The position numbers were made by a program, and so were the translations under genes. 64,000 nt of DNA from Micromonospora sp. NBC_01796 (lineage in GTDB: Bacteria; Actinomycetota; Actinomycetes; Mycobacteriales; Micromonosporaceae), in contig NZ_CP109078.1 of the NCBI RefSeq assembly GCF_035917455.1, positions 7,052,001 to 7,116,000 on the forward strand, written 5' to 3'. The notes under the pieces were generated by a model that was not told where the DNA came from, did no database searches, and worked only from the letters and a program-made list of their open reading frames with translations. Below, piece after piece: positions 1-7,530 of this stretch (its first letter is position 1; each line of letters opens with the position of its first letter).

Positions 1-559
1 CGAGCGAGAAGGTCGAGGTGGCCTGGAGGAACTGGGCGTTGGGCTGTTCGAACGAGACAACCGCGGTGAGGTCGTCCGGCGTTTCGGTGCCGACGTATCC
101 GCTGAGGTAGCCGGTTGCCAGGCTGGCCTTCGCGCCGAGTTTGCGGGCCGCGTCGAAGTTCTCCCTGACCGCCCGGGCGTTGACCGGTGATCCGTCGCTG
201 AAGGTGACACCCGGCCGGAGGTGGAAGGTGAAGGTTCTCGCGTCCGCGCTGACCTCCCAGCGTTCCGCGAGCCAGGGCACGATCTTTCCGGTCGAGGGGT
301 CCTGGTCGGTCAGTGAGTCGACGATCTGGCGCAGGGCGTAGATGGTGTCGTTGCTGGCGACCTGATGGGGGTCGACGCAGCCGGCGTACGAGCCGACGGC
401 GAAGGTCAGGGTGCCCCCGGATCTGGGGGTGCCGTCCCCGGTCCCACCGTTGCCGGTGGTGTCGCCGTCACCCGAACCGCAGGCGGTCAGTGCGAGGGCG
501 GCGACGATGGTCAGCACGAGCGACCCGAGGGCGCGCCCCGATCGCGGCAGTGATCTCAC
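1..559 (-). CDS. Family-5 extracellular solute-binding lipoprotein (3' end outside window)
   Basis: Partial gene running off the left edge; about 186 residues are visible. It starts with a GTG that overlaps the stop of the upstream monooxygenase gene (GTGA), so the two are translationally coupled. The N-terminus has basic residues, a hydrophobic stretch and a lipobox ending in LTAC (Cys about residue 27), followed by a Gly/Thr-rich linker and then the typical family-5 sequence (GGTLTFAV, DPHQ, RWEVSADARTFTFHLRPG). Family members bind peptides, nickel or small amphipathic compounds for Opp/Dpp-type ABC importers. Position at the end of a monooxygenase operon suggests it delivers an organosulfur substrate; that is inference. 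Permease and ATPase genes would lie beyond the window. Confidence 0.85.
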   Translation of the reverse strand, partial: MRSLPRSGRALGSLVLTIVAALALTACGSGDGDTTGNGGTGDGTPRSGGTLTFAVGSYAGCVDPHQVASNDTIYALRQIVDSLTDQDPSTGKIVPWLAERWEVSADARTFTFHLRPGVTFSDGSPVNARAVRENFDAARKLGAKASLATGYLSGYVGTETPDDLTAVVSFEQPNAQFLQATSTFSL

Positions 560-2001
560 GAGATTCCCTTTTCTGTGGAGGACGGCGTGGAGGTCCGGGC
601 TCGCGTACCTCCGGACGGCGCCGGTGTGACGGTGGGCAGCGGGGGCAGGTCGAGGTGTTCGCGCAGGGTGCTGCCCTCGTACGCGGTCCGGTAGGCGCCA
701 CGCTCCTGCAACTCCGGCACGAGTTTGTCGACGATCTCTTCGACCGATCCGGGGATCAACTGCGGGATGATGTTGAACCCGTCGACGGCACGGGTGCGGA
801 CGTAGCGGACCCACTCGTCGGCGATCCGCCCCGGCGTCCCGACGAACAGGTCGTGTCCGGGTGCGACCTCGATGACCAGGTCGCGGATGGAGAGTTTGCG
901 CTGCTCGGCCAGCGCACGCCAACGCGCGATGACGGCGAGCTTCCCGGTGCGCAGCTCGATCGGAATCGTGCCGCGGGACGGGTCGAGCTCGTCCGGCGTC
1001 GGGTCGATGTCCGGCAGCGGCCCGTCCGGGTCGTAGCCGGAGAGGTCCTTGCCCCAGTACTGCTCCAGGAAAGCGATCGCTCGGGGCCCGCTGGTCTGCT
1101 CGCGCCTGATCCAGTCCGCCCGCTCCCGTGCCTGCGCCTCGGTGTCGCCGAGGACGACCGACGTGCCGGGCAGGATCCGCAGCGAGTCGGGCGCGCGTCC
1201 GTACCCGGCCAGCCGGGTCCGGAGGTCCCGGGCGTACGCCACTGCCTTGTCGTACGAGGTGTTGGCGGAGAAGACCACGTCGGCGTGGCGTGCCGCCAGG
1301 TCCCGCCCACCGGGCGAGTCCCCGGCCTGGAACAGCACCGGCCGGGTCTGGCGGCTGCGCGGCAGCGTGGCGGTTGCCCGCAGCCGGACCAGATCGGTGT
1401 CCCGCTCGATGCCGGGAGCGCTGCCCGGCCGCAACCACGATCCGTCGTCGCCGTAGGAGGCGATCGCGTCGTCGTCCCAGGACGCCCAGAGTGCCTCGGC
1501 GGCCTCGACGAACTGGCCGGCGCGCTCGTAGCGCCGATCGTGGGCCAGCCACCCGCCGTGCCGGAAGTTCTCGCCGGTCCAGGCGTTGTCGGTGGTGACG
1601 ATGTTCCAACCGGCCCGACCCGCCGAGACGAGATCGAGGCTGGCCAGCCGTCGGGCCAGGTCTGCCGGGTAGTTGTACGTCGTGTTCTGGGTGGCGACCA
1701 GACCGATCCGGGTGGTTGTCGCGGCCAGCGCCGAGAGCTGGGTGATCGCGTCCGGCCGGCCGGCGACGTCGAGGGCGTGCACTCGTCCCCGGTTCTCCCG
1801 TACGCGCAGGCCCTCGCCGAGGAAGAACGCGTCGAACAGCCCGCGTTCGAGGGTCTGTACGACCTTGACGAAGGTGTCGATGTGGGTGTGCGGGGCGGCG
1901 TCCGGATCGGTCCAGACGATCTGGGGGCCGACCCCGGTGTAGAACAGTCCCAGGTGGACGCGGGCTTTCGGGTCGTACCCGAGGGGGTTCGGTTGGCTCA
2001 C
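556..2001 (-). CDS. NtaA/SnaA/DszA-type FMNH2-dependent monooxygenase
   Basis: 481 residues, usual length for the NtaA/SnaA/DszA branch of the luciferase-like superfamily, which oxygenates amines, sulfones or thioethers using reduced FMN supplied by a separate reductase. Family landmarks are visible: HLGLFYTG at the N-terminus, FFLGEGLRVRE, LDVAGRPD, ASLDLVSAGRAGWNIVTT, GENFRHGG, and a C-terminal IVDKLVPELQERGAYRT. It is the middle gene of a minus-strand operon: the upstream luciferase-like gene ends 39 bases earlier and the downstream binding protein overlaps its stop. Its closest relative in the window is the gene at 7531-8907. Context points to C-S bond cleavage in sulfur scavenging; the exact substrate is unknown. 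Confidence 0.88.
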   Translation of the reverse strand: MSQPNPLGYDPKARVHLGLFYTGVGPQIVWTDPDAAPHTHIDTFVKVVQTLERGLFDAFFLGEGLRVRENRGRVHALDVAGRPDAITQLSALAATTTRIGLVATQNTTYNYPADLARRLASLDLVSAGRAGWNIVTTDNAWTGENFRHGGWLAHDRRYERAGQFVEAAEALWASWDDDAIASYGDDGSWLRPGSAPGIERDTDLVRLRATATLPRSRQTRPVLFQAGDSPGGRDLAARHADVVFSANTSYDKAVAYARDLRTRLAGYGRAPDSLRILPGTSVVLGDTEAQARERADWIRREQTSGPRAIAFLEQYWGKDLSGYDPDGPLPDIDPTPDELDPSRGTIPIELRTGKLAVIARWRALAEQRKLSIRDLVIEVAPGHDLFVGTPGRIADEWVRYVRTRAVDGFNIIPQLIPGSVEEIVDKLVPELQERGAYRTAYEGSTLREHLDLPPLPTVTPAPSGGTRARTSTPSSTEKGIS

Positions 2002-2040
2002 GGCGCGTACCTCTCAGGCGGTCGTGGCGGTGCTCTCCGG

Positions 2041-3147
2041 TCAGGCGGTTGTCGCGTCGACGAACCGGTTGCTGGGATGGGGGAGTCCGAGGGTGGTGCG
2101 CAGGGTCGCTCCCGTGACGGGGGCGACGTGCATCCGGTCGGCGGCGAGCGCGGGCAGCACCCGATCGGCGAGTACGGGCAGGTCGACGCTCAACACGGCG
2201 GGATGCAGGCGGACACCGTCGACCACGGCGGCGAGTTGCCGCAGGAGTGTGGTCAACCCCTCGGCCGAGCCGACGTGACGTAGCCGGTCCCCGGTGCCCC
2301 AGGGGGTCGCCCGGTCCAGCGCCGCGAGCCGGTCGGCGGCCGGTTCGGTCGCGTCGAGCAGCACCTCGACCTCGGCGAACACGAGGGGTACGTCGTCCTC
2401 CCGTACCCGCCGGGTTCGTTCCGCGACGGCTCCGGGGTCGCCGCCGCCGACCAGGGCGATGTCGACCTGCCCGGTGACGTCGAGGGTGTCGGCGGCGATC
2501 ACCACGACCTGGCCCTGCGGAGGTCGCGGGGTGATCAGTGGCCCGACCACCGAGAACGATCCGCCGGTGAAGTTCACGTGGTGCACCCGGTCGGGATCCA
2601 GGAACCGGCCGGTGGCCCGGTCCCGGATGATCGCGTCGTCCTGCCAGGAGTCCCACAGGCACCGGGCGACCTCGATCACGTCGGAGACCTCGCCGCGCAG
2701 CCGGTCCGGCTCGTACGGCCCCGAACCGCCGATGGTGGCCAGGGCCTCGGGGCTGTTCGTGGCGCCGACGACCCAGGCGGCCCGGCCGCGCGAGGCGTGG
2801 TCGAGGCTGGCGAGCTGGGTGGCCAGGTGGAACGGTTCGGTGGTGGTGGTGTGCAGGGTGGGCGCGAGCCCGATCCGCTCGGTCACGGTGGACAGGTAGG
2901 CGGCCCGTACCCCGGCCTCGATCCGGCCTGCCTTGTTGCGGCCGTTGCCTGCGGGCAGGGGCGAGTCGGCGAAGGTGACCAGGGCGAATCCGGCCGCCTC
3001 CGCGTACGCGACGGTGTTCCGGAGGGCGGGGGCGTCCAGCACGGTTGCCGGTGGCCGCCCGCTGAAGCGCCAGGCCGCCGGGTGGGCGCCGTCGCCGTCG
3101 GCTTCCACGGCCAGGTGCAGCCGGCTCCCGCTCGGCACCCCGCTCAT
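2041..3147 (-). CDS. Luciferase-like flavin-dependent monooxygenase
   Basis: Start chosen at the ATG at 3147, which has a GGAG eight bases upstream and overlaps the stop of a preceding 19-codon ORF (ATGA); an ATG 18 bases earlier has no ribosome binding site. The 368-residue product is a luciferase-like domain protein with LHLAVEADG at the N-terminus, ASLDHASRGRAAWVVG, WDSWQDDAIIRD and ITPRPPQGQ. It is clearly homologous to the protein at 6287-7492 over its whole length, so the two lead mirrored operons. It probably oxygenates an organosulfur compound with FMNH2 from the flavin reductase at 11229; substrate unknown. First gene of the minus-strand operon with the gene at 556. Confidence 0.82.
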   Translation of the reverse strand: MSGVPSGSRLHLAVEADGDGAHPAAWRFSGRPPATVLDAPALRNTVAYAEAAGFALVTFADSPLPAGNGRNKAGRIEAGVRAAYLSTVTERIGLAPTLHTTTTEPFHLATQLASLDHASRGRAAWVVGATNSPEALATIGGSGPYEPDRLRGEVSDVIEVARCLWDSWQDDAIIRDRATGRFLDPDRVHHVNFTGGSFSVVGPLITPRPPQGQVVVIAADTLDVTGQVDIALVGGGDPGAVAERTRRVREDDVPLVFAEVEVLLDATEPAADRLAALDRATPWGTGDRLRHVGSAEGLTTLLRQLAAVVDGVRLHPAVLSVDLPVLADRVLPALAADRMHVAPVTGATLRTTLGLPHPSNRFVDATTA

Positions 3148-3203
3148 GCCGCCGGCTCCGTCCATCGGCGGTGTGGTCGCCGGCCCAGGTGCGTCCGTGT
3201 CAT
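3144..3203 (-). CDS. Putative 19-residue translationally coupled ORF
   Basis: A short ORF reading MTRTHLGRRPHRRWTEPAA. A GGAGG (complement of 3213-3217) lies nine bases before its ATG, the best ribosome binding site in this leader. Its TGA stop overlaps the ATG of the monooxygenase gene at 3147, an arrangement typical of translational coupling. The peptide is very basic and does not match the sulfur leader-peptide motif seen at 6053 and 16062. It could be a leader that tunes translation of the operon or simply a chance coupled ORF. No homolog is recognised. Confidence 0.4.
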   Translation of the reverse strand: MTRTHLGRRPHRRWTEPAA

Positions 3204-3283
3204 CGGCTCAAACCTCCAGACCCCGTCGTACGGGCAGCGTCCGGTTGCCCGCTCGGTAGCGTCGCGTCGCCCGGCCCCCGGCG

Positions 3284-3304
3284 CTATTCCTATTATTCCT
3301 ATAG
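3284..3304. promoter_or_regulatory. Candidate sulfur-regulon operator (tandem ATTCCTAT)
   Basis: ATTCCTAT occurs twice, at 3286-3293 and 3295-3302, in an otherwise very GC-rich intergenic region between the divergent genes at 3147 and 3409. On the minus strand each copy reads ATAGGAAT, the half-site seen at 11806, 16031 and 5873. Confidence 0.5.
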
Positions 3305-3408
3305 TGTTAGCGGGTTTTTGGCAACGAGTCCGGGGGCCGGTCGTGACGGCGAGGGGGACGGTGGAGGATGGGGCTGTTCCGGAAGAGGGCTGCGATCGAG
3401 GTGAACCG

Positions 3409-4740
3409 ATGACCACAGGGTGTCCGCCGTACGAGCCCGGACGTGCCGTCGCCGAGGTTGTCACGCTGGCCAGCGAGTTGATCGCGATCGACACCAGCAA
3501 CACCGGAGACCCGAGCGTACGGAGCAACGAACGGGCCGCCGCCGAGTACGTGGCCGAGAAGCTGGCCGAGGTCGGCTACGAACCCGTCTACGTCGAGTCG
3601 GGCGCGCCCGGTCGGGGCAATGTTGTCGTCCGGCTGCCCGGAGCGGATCCGAGCCGGGGAGCGCTGCTGGTGCACGGCCACCTGGACGTCGTACCGGCCG
3701 ACGCCCGGGAGTGGTCGGTGCACCCGTTCTCCGGCGAGGTGCGCGACGGGTACGTCTGGGGGCGCGGGGCGGTCGACATGAAGGGCATGGTCGCGATGAC
3801 CCTGGCCGTCGCCCGGTCCTTCAAGCGCGACGGCGTCGTCCCACCCCGCGACATCGTCTTCGCGTTTGTCGCCGACGAGGAGGCGGGCGGTTTCTACGGT
3901 GCCCGGTGGCTGGTCGAACACCACCCGGAGCTGTTCGAGGGCGTGACCGAGGCGATCAGCGAGGTGGGCGGCTTCTCGGTGACCCTGCGCGACGGCGTAC
4001 GCGCCTATCTCGTCGAGACGGCGGAGAAGGGCGTCGTGTGGCTCCGGCTGAGGGTGCAGGGCGCCGCCGGCCACGGGTCGATGCTGCACACCGACAACGC
4101 GGTGGCGAAGCTGGCCGCCGCCGTCACCCGCCTGGACCGGCACCGGTTCCCGCTGATCCTCACCGACCCGGTACGCGAACTGCTGACCGGCGTCGCCGAG
4201 ATCACCGGCGTGCCGTTCGACGAGGACGATCCGGAGACCGCGGTCGCCCGGCTGGGCAACCTCGCCCGGATGATCGGCGCGACCCTGCGGGACACCGCCA
4301 ACGTCACCATGTTCGACGCCGGTTACAAGGCGAACGTGGTCCCCTCCGAGGCGCGGGCGACGGTCGACGGGCGGGTCCTGCCCGGCCGGGAGCGGGCGTT
4401 CGAGGCCGAGATCGCCCGCATCCTCGGCCCGGAGGTCGAGCGGGAGTGGGACAGCCTGCCCCCGGTGCAGACGACCTTCGACGGGACGCTGGTCGACGCC
4501 ATGGTCTCCGCGATCGGGGTGGAGGATCCCGGTGCCAGGGTGCTGCCGTACATGCTGTCCGCCGGTACGGACGCGAAGTCGTTCCAGCTCCTGGGGATCC
4601 GCCACTTCGGGTTCGCGCCCCTGAGGCTGCCGCCGGACCTCGACTTCTCGGCGCTCTTCCACGGTGTGGACGAGCGGGTCCCGGTTGACGCGCTCGAGTT
4701 CGGGACCCGCGTGCTGGACCGGTTCCTGCGCGACTGCTGA
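3409..4740 (+). CDS. M20-family metallo-amidohydrolase (ArgE/DapE/Acy1 type)
   Basis: 443 residues; the ATG at 3409 has a GAGG ribosome binding site about seven bases upstream. Metal-ligand and catalytic motifs of M20 enzymes are intact: HGHLDVV (His91, Asp93), WGRGAVDMKG (Asp123), ADEEAGG (Glu157/158) and the dimerisation-domain GAAGHGS; STGTDAK-like AGTDAKSF lies near the C-terminus. Such enzymes hydrolyse N-acyl amino acids or peptides using two zinc ions. It is divergent from the monooxygenase operon at 3147 and convergent with ssuD, four bases apart. M20 deacetylases accompany NtaA-type monooxygenases in salvage of S-substituted cysteines in Bacillus subtilis (YxeP with YxeK), so a similar role here is plausible but inferred. 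Confidence 0.88.
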   Translation: MTTGCPPYEPGRAVAEVVTLASELIAIDTSNTGDPSVRSNERAAAEYVAEKLAEVGYEPVYVESGAPGRGNVVVRLPGADPSRGALLVHGHLDVVPADAREWSVHPFSGEVRDGYVWGRGAVDMKGMVAMTLAVARSFKRDGVVPPRDIVFAFVADEEAGGFYGARWLVEHHPELFEGVTEAISEVGGFSVTLRDGVRAYLVETAEKGVVWLRLRVQGAAGHGSMLHTDNAVAKLAAAVTRLDRHRFPLILTDPVRELLTGVAEITGVPFDEDDPETAVARLGNLARMIGATLRDTANVTMFDAGYKANVVPSEARATVDGRVLPGRERAFEAEIARILGPEVEREWDSLPPVQTTFDGTLVDAMVSAIGVEDPGARVLPYMLSAGTDAKSFQLLGIRHFGFAPLRLPPDLDFSALFHGVDERVPVDALEFGTRVLDRFLRDC

Positions 4741-4744
4741 CCGG

Positions 4745-5866
4745 TCAACCGAGCAGCGGGCGGACCTCCTCGGCGAAGCGGTACGCCTCCTCCAGGTGCG
4801 GGTAGCCGGAGAGGACGAACTCGTCGATTCCCGCCGCCCGGTACTCGGCGATCCGCTCCGCGACCTCGTCGTGGGCGCCGACCAGCGCGGTACCGGCTCC
4901 GCCCCGTACCAGGCCGATCCCGGCCCAGAGGTTGGGCGCGACGACGAGCCGGTCGCGGGAGCCGCCGTGCAGGTCGAGCATGCGTCGCTGACCGACCGAC
5001 TCGAGGGCGCGCAGCCGTTGCTGCCCGGCCGCGATGGTGGCGTCGTCGAGGCCGGCGATCAGCGCCTCGGCGTCCTGCCAGGCCCGCGCGGTGCTGTCCC
5101 GGCTGATCACGTGGATCCGCAGCCCGAACCGTACGGTCCGACCACGGGCGGCGGCGAGTGCCCGTACCCGGTCCACCTTCTCCGCGACGAGTGGAACCGG
5201 CTCGCCCCAGGTCAGGTACGTGTCGGCGTGATCCGCGGCGAGTTGGAGTGCGGGCGGCGACGACCCACCGAGATAGACCCGTGGGATCGGCGCCGGCGGT
5301 CGCCGCAACCGCGCGCCGGTCAGTTGGTAGTGGGTGCCGTGGTGGTCGAACCGGGTGCCGGACCAGGAGGCGCGGACGACCTCGAGGAACTCCTCGGCAC
5401 GCTGGTAGCGCTCGTCGTGCGCCAGCGGGTCGCCGTAGCCGCGCTGCTCGGCGTCGCTGCCTCCGGCGACCACGTTGAGCAGCAGCCGTCCGTCCGACAG
5501 TCGTTGGAAGGTCGCCGCCATCTGCGCGGCGAGCGCCGGTGCGACGAGTCCGGGCCGGAACGCGACGAGGAACTTCAGCCGCCGGGTCTGGGCGATGAGC
5601 GCCGCGGTGACGATCCAGGCGTCCTCGCAGTGGGCACCGGTCGGAGTGAGGACGCCCTCGTAGCCGAGGGTGTCGGCGGCGCGGGCCAACTGGGTCAGGT
5701 AGTCGAGCGACGCGGGACGCCGGCCCTCGTCCCGCGCTCCCGCCCGCGCTTCCGCGTCGCCGATCTCGAGACCGTGCACGGATCCGCCCAGCCGCCGGCC
5801 GTCGCCGCCGGTCGGCAGGAACCAGTGGAACACCGGATGCGTCGCGCTGCCCGAAGTTGCTGTCAT
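4745..5866 (-). CDS. ssuD: FMNH2-dependent alkanesulfonate monooxygenase
   Basis: 373 residues, close to the 381 of Escherichia coli SsuD. The family signature is strong: FHWFLPTGGDGR at the N-terminus, GVLTPTGAHCEDAW containing the conserved active-site-region cysteine, LLLNVVAGG, DERYQRAEEFL, RVYLGGSSP and FVLSGYPHLEEAY near the C-terminus. The enzyme splits alkanesulfonates to aldehyde and sulfite with reduced FMN and oxygen, giving sulfite for cysteine synthesis. It is transcribed away from the leader peptide gene at 6053 across a shared 186-base regulatory region; GGAAAG upstream of the ATG is a fair ribosome binding site. The transporter genes ssuABC lie 6 kb away in the same island rather than adjacent. 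Confidence 0.93.
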   Translation of the reverse strand: MTATSGSATHPVFHWFLPTGGDGRRLGGSVHGLEIGDAEARAGARDEGRRPASLDYLTQLARAADTLGYEGVLTPTGAHCEDAWIVTAALIAQTRRLKFLVAFRPGLVAPALAAQMAATFQRLSDGRLLLNVVAGGSDAEQRGYGDPLAHDERYQRAEEFLEVVRASWSGTRFDHHGTHYQLTGARLRRPPAPIPRVYLGGSSPPALQLAADHADTYLTWGEPVPLVAEKVDRVRALAAARGRTVRFGLRIHVISRDSTARAWQDAEALIAGLDDATIAAGQQRLRALESVGQRRMLDLHGGSRDRLVVAPNLWAGIGLVRGGAGTALVGAHDEVAERIAEYRAAGIDEFVLSGYPHLEEAYRFAEEVRPLLG

Positions 5867-5872
5867 GCCATC

Positions 5873-5902
5873 TTTCCTATCACGCTATCCCTAGCGGAAT
5901 AG
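5873..5902. promoter_or_regulatory. Candidate sulfur-regulon operator before ssuD
   Basis: TTTCCTATC at 5873-5881 is followed by CTATCCCTAGCGGAATAG at 5885-5902, an imperfect inverted repeat. It sits directly upstream of the ssuD ATG. It shares the TTCCTAT half-site with the other candidate operators of the island. Confidence 0.5.
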
Positions 5903-5981
5903 TGGGCAATATTATGTCGTTGGACCTGCTGTCGGCAGCCGTCCACCAGCACGTTGGTACAACCAAAGTCCACTAAACCTG

Positions 5982-5990
5982 TAGGGATAG
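5982..5990. promoter_or_regulatory. Inverted partner half-site TAGGGATAG
   Basis: TAGGGATAG here is the exact reverse complement of CTATCCCTA at 5885-5893. The two 9-bp sites face each other across the divergent ssuD/leader-peptide intergenic region, one near each transcript. Confidence 0.45.
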
Positions 5991-6052
5991 ACAACTTCAG
6001 GTTGACCGGGGTAGTCTCCGGAAAGGACCTAGATCCACAGGAGGTGACGACC

Positions 6053-6175
6053 GTGCACCCGATCACCCGCCGGACCGTCGTCATCGCGTCGACACCGAGA
6101 TCTGCCGGTGTTGTCCTGGTCTCCCGTCGACACATCGACCTGCAGCGCGTTGCCGGCGCACTCTGTCCCCGCTGA
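6053..6175 (+). CDS. Sulfur-type actinobacterial leader peptide (40 residues)
   Basis: GTG start with an excellent AGGAGG at 6039-6044, eight bases upstream. The C-terminal half reads VSRRHIDLQRVAGALCPR, the motif of the short leader peptides found before sulfur assimilation genes in actinobacteria; the second copy in this window (16062) shares SRRxxDLxRVAxxLC. Such peptides end with a cysteine codon and are thought to sense sulfur or cysteine supply through ribosome movement. It lies 111 bases before the monooxygenase operon beginning at 6287 and is on the same strand. An in-frame longer ORF upstream lacks a ribosome binding site. Confidence 0.75.
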   Translation: MHPITRRTVVIASTPRSAGVVLVSRRHIDLQRVAGALCPR

Positions 6176-6286
6176 CCTGACTCCAGTCCCTCCACGCATC
6201 GGCACCCCCGGACCGGTCCCGGCCAACCGTCGGCCGTCACCACGAGTCGGTCCGTGGCCACACCCAGCAGGAAGCGGAGCATCGTC

Positions 6287-7492
6287 ATGTCCGATTCAGG
6301 AAGCTCACTGCATCTCGCGGTCGCCCTCGACGGCGCCGGCTGGCACCCCGCGGCGTGGCGCGAACCCGGGGCCCGGCCGACCGAACTGCTCACCCCGCGC
6401 TACTGGTCCGACCTGGTGATCGAAGCCGAACGGGGGCTGCTGGACTTCGTGACGATCGACGACTCGCTCGGGTTGCAGTCGTCGAGTCGTACCGAGTCGG
6501 ACCGGCGGACCGACCAGGTACGCGGACGCCTCGACGCCGTGCTGGTCGCCGCCCGCGTCGCGCCACTGACCAGCCACATCGGACTGGTGCCCACGGTCGT
6601 GGTCACCCACACCGAGCCGTTCCACATCGCGAAGGCGATCGCCACCCTGGACTACGTCTCGTCCGGCCGGGCCGGAGTGCAGGTCCGGGTGTCGGCCCGG
6701 CCGGACGAGGCGGCCCACTTCGGCCGCCGCACCCTGCCCCGGATCAGCCTCGACGACCTGTCCACCCCGCAGGCGCAGGAGCTGATCGGGGACCTGTTCG
6801 CCGAGACCGCCGACTACGTGGAGGCGGTACGGCGACTCTGGGACAGCTGGGAGGACGACGCGGAGATCCGGGACGTCGCCACCGGGCGCTTCGTCGACCG
6901 GGACAAGCTGCACTACGTCGACTTCGAGGGACGCTGGTTCAACGTCAAGGGCCCGTCCATCACCCCTCGGCCCCCGCAGGGCCAACCCCTGGTCAGCGCG
7001 CTGGCGCACCAGAGCGTGCCGTACCGGCTCGTCGCCGGGTCCGCCGACATCGGCTACGTGACGCCGCACGACGCCACGCAGGTGCGGGAGATCGTCGCCG
7101 AGATCCGGGCCGGGCAGGCCGCCGCCGGGCGGGCCGGGGAAACCGTGCACATCCTCGGTGACCTGGTCGTGTTCCTGGACGACTCGGCTCCGGCCGCCGA
7201 AGCCCGCAGGGCGCGCCTCGACGACCTCGCCGGCAGCCCGTACGTCAGCGACGCCCCGGTGTTCGTCGGCACCCCGGCGCAACTGGCGGACCTGTTGCAG
7301 GAGTGGCACCTGGCCGGGCTGTCCGGGTTTCGCCTGCGCCCCGGCACCATCCCGCACGACCTGGAGCAGATCACCCGGGCACTCGTGCCGGAGCTGCAGC
7401 GTCGGCAGGCGTTCCGAACCGGGTACGCCGCCGGCACCCTGCGCGGGCTGCTCGGCCTGACCAGGCCAGCCAATCGTTACGCGGCCGTCTGA
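6287..7492 (+). CDS. Luciferase-like flavin-dependent monooxygenase
   Basis: ATG at 6287 is chosen because GGAG lies at 6276-6279, seven bases upstream; an ATG 33 bases earlier has none. The 401-residue protein belongs to the luciferase-like monooxygenases and is a full-length paralog of the 2041-3147 product (shared SLHLAVxxDG, WDSWEDDAEIRD, GRFVDRDKLHYVDF, ITPRPPQGQ). It heads a plus-strand run of four monooxygenase genes that follow a sulfur leader peptide. Predicted to use FMNH2 and oxygen on an organosulfur compound; the substrate cannot be read from the sequence. Confidence 0.85.
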   Translation: MSDSGSSLHLAVALDGAGWHPAAWREPGARPTELLTPRYWSDLVIEAERGLLDFVTIDDSLGLQSSSRTESDRRTDQVRGRLDAVLVAARVAPLTSHIGLVPTVVVTHTEPFHIAKAIATLDYVSSGRAGVQVRVSARPDEAAHFGRRTLPRISLDDLSTPQAQELIGDLFAETADYVEAVRRLWDSWEDDAEIRDVATGRFVDRDKLHYVDFEGRWFNVKGPSITPRPPQGQPLVSALAHQSVPYRLVAGSADIGYVTPHDATQVREIVAEIRAGQAAAGRAGETVHILGDLVVFLDDSAPAAEARRARLDDLAGSPYVSDAPVFVGTPAQLADLLQEWHLAGLSGFRLRPGTIPHDLEQITRALVPELQRRQAFRTGYAAGTLRGLLGLTRPANRYAAV

Positions 7493-7530
7493 CCGTCGTC
7501 ACCGCGAAGCCGGAAGGACCCCTTTCGACC

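Noticed and set aside
313-2283. A 656-codon plus-strand frame over the first monooxygenase genes
   Set aside because: Antisense shadow of two clear luciferase-like genes; low-complexity Arg/Gly/Val sequence.
3205-3408. Leader peptide of the SRRxxDLxRVA type before the minus-strand operon at 3147
   Set aside because: No ORF with that motif exists on either strand here; only the unrelated 19-codon basic ORF is present.
5863-6393. 176-codon minus-strand frame across the ssuD/leader intergenic region
   Set aside because: Covers the candidate operators and the strong AGGAGG leader ORF on the other strand, and has no family resemblance.
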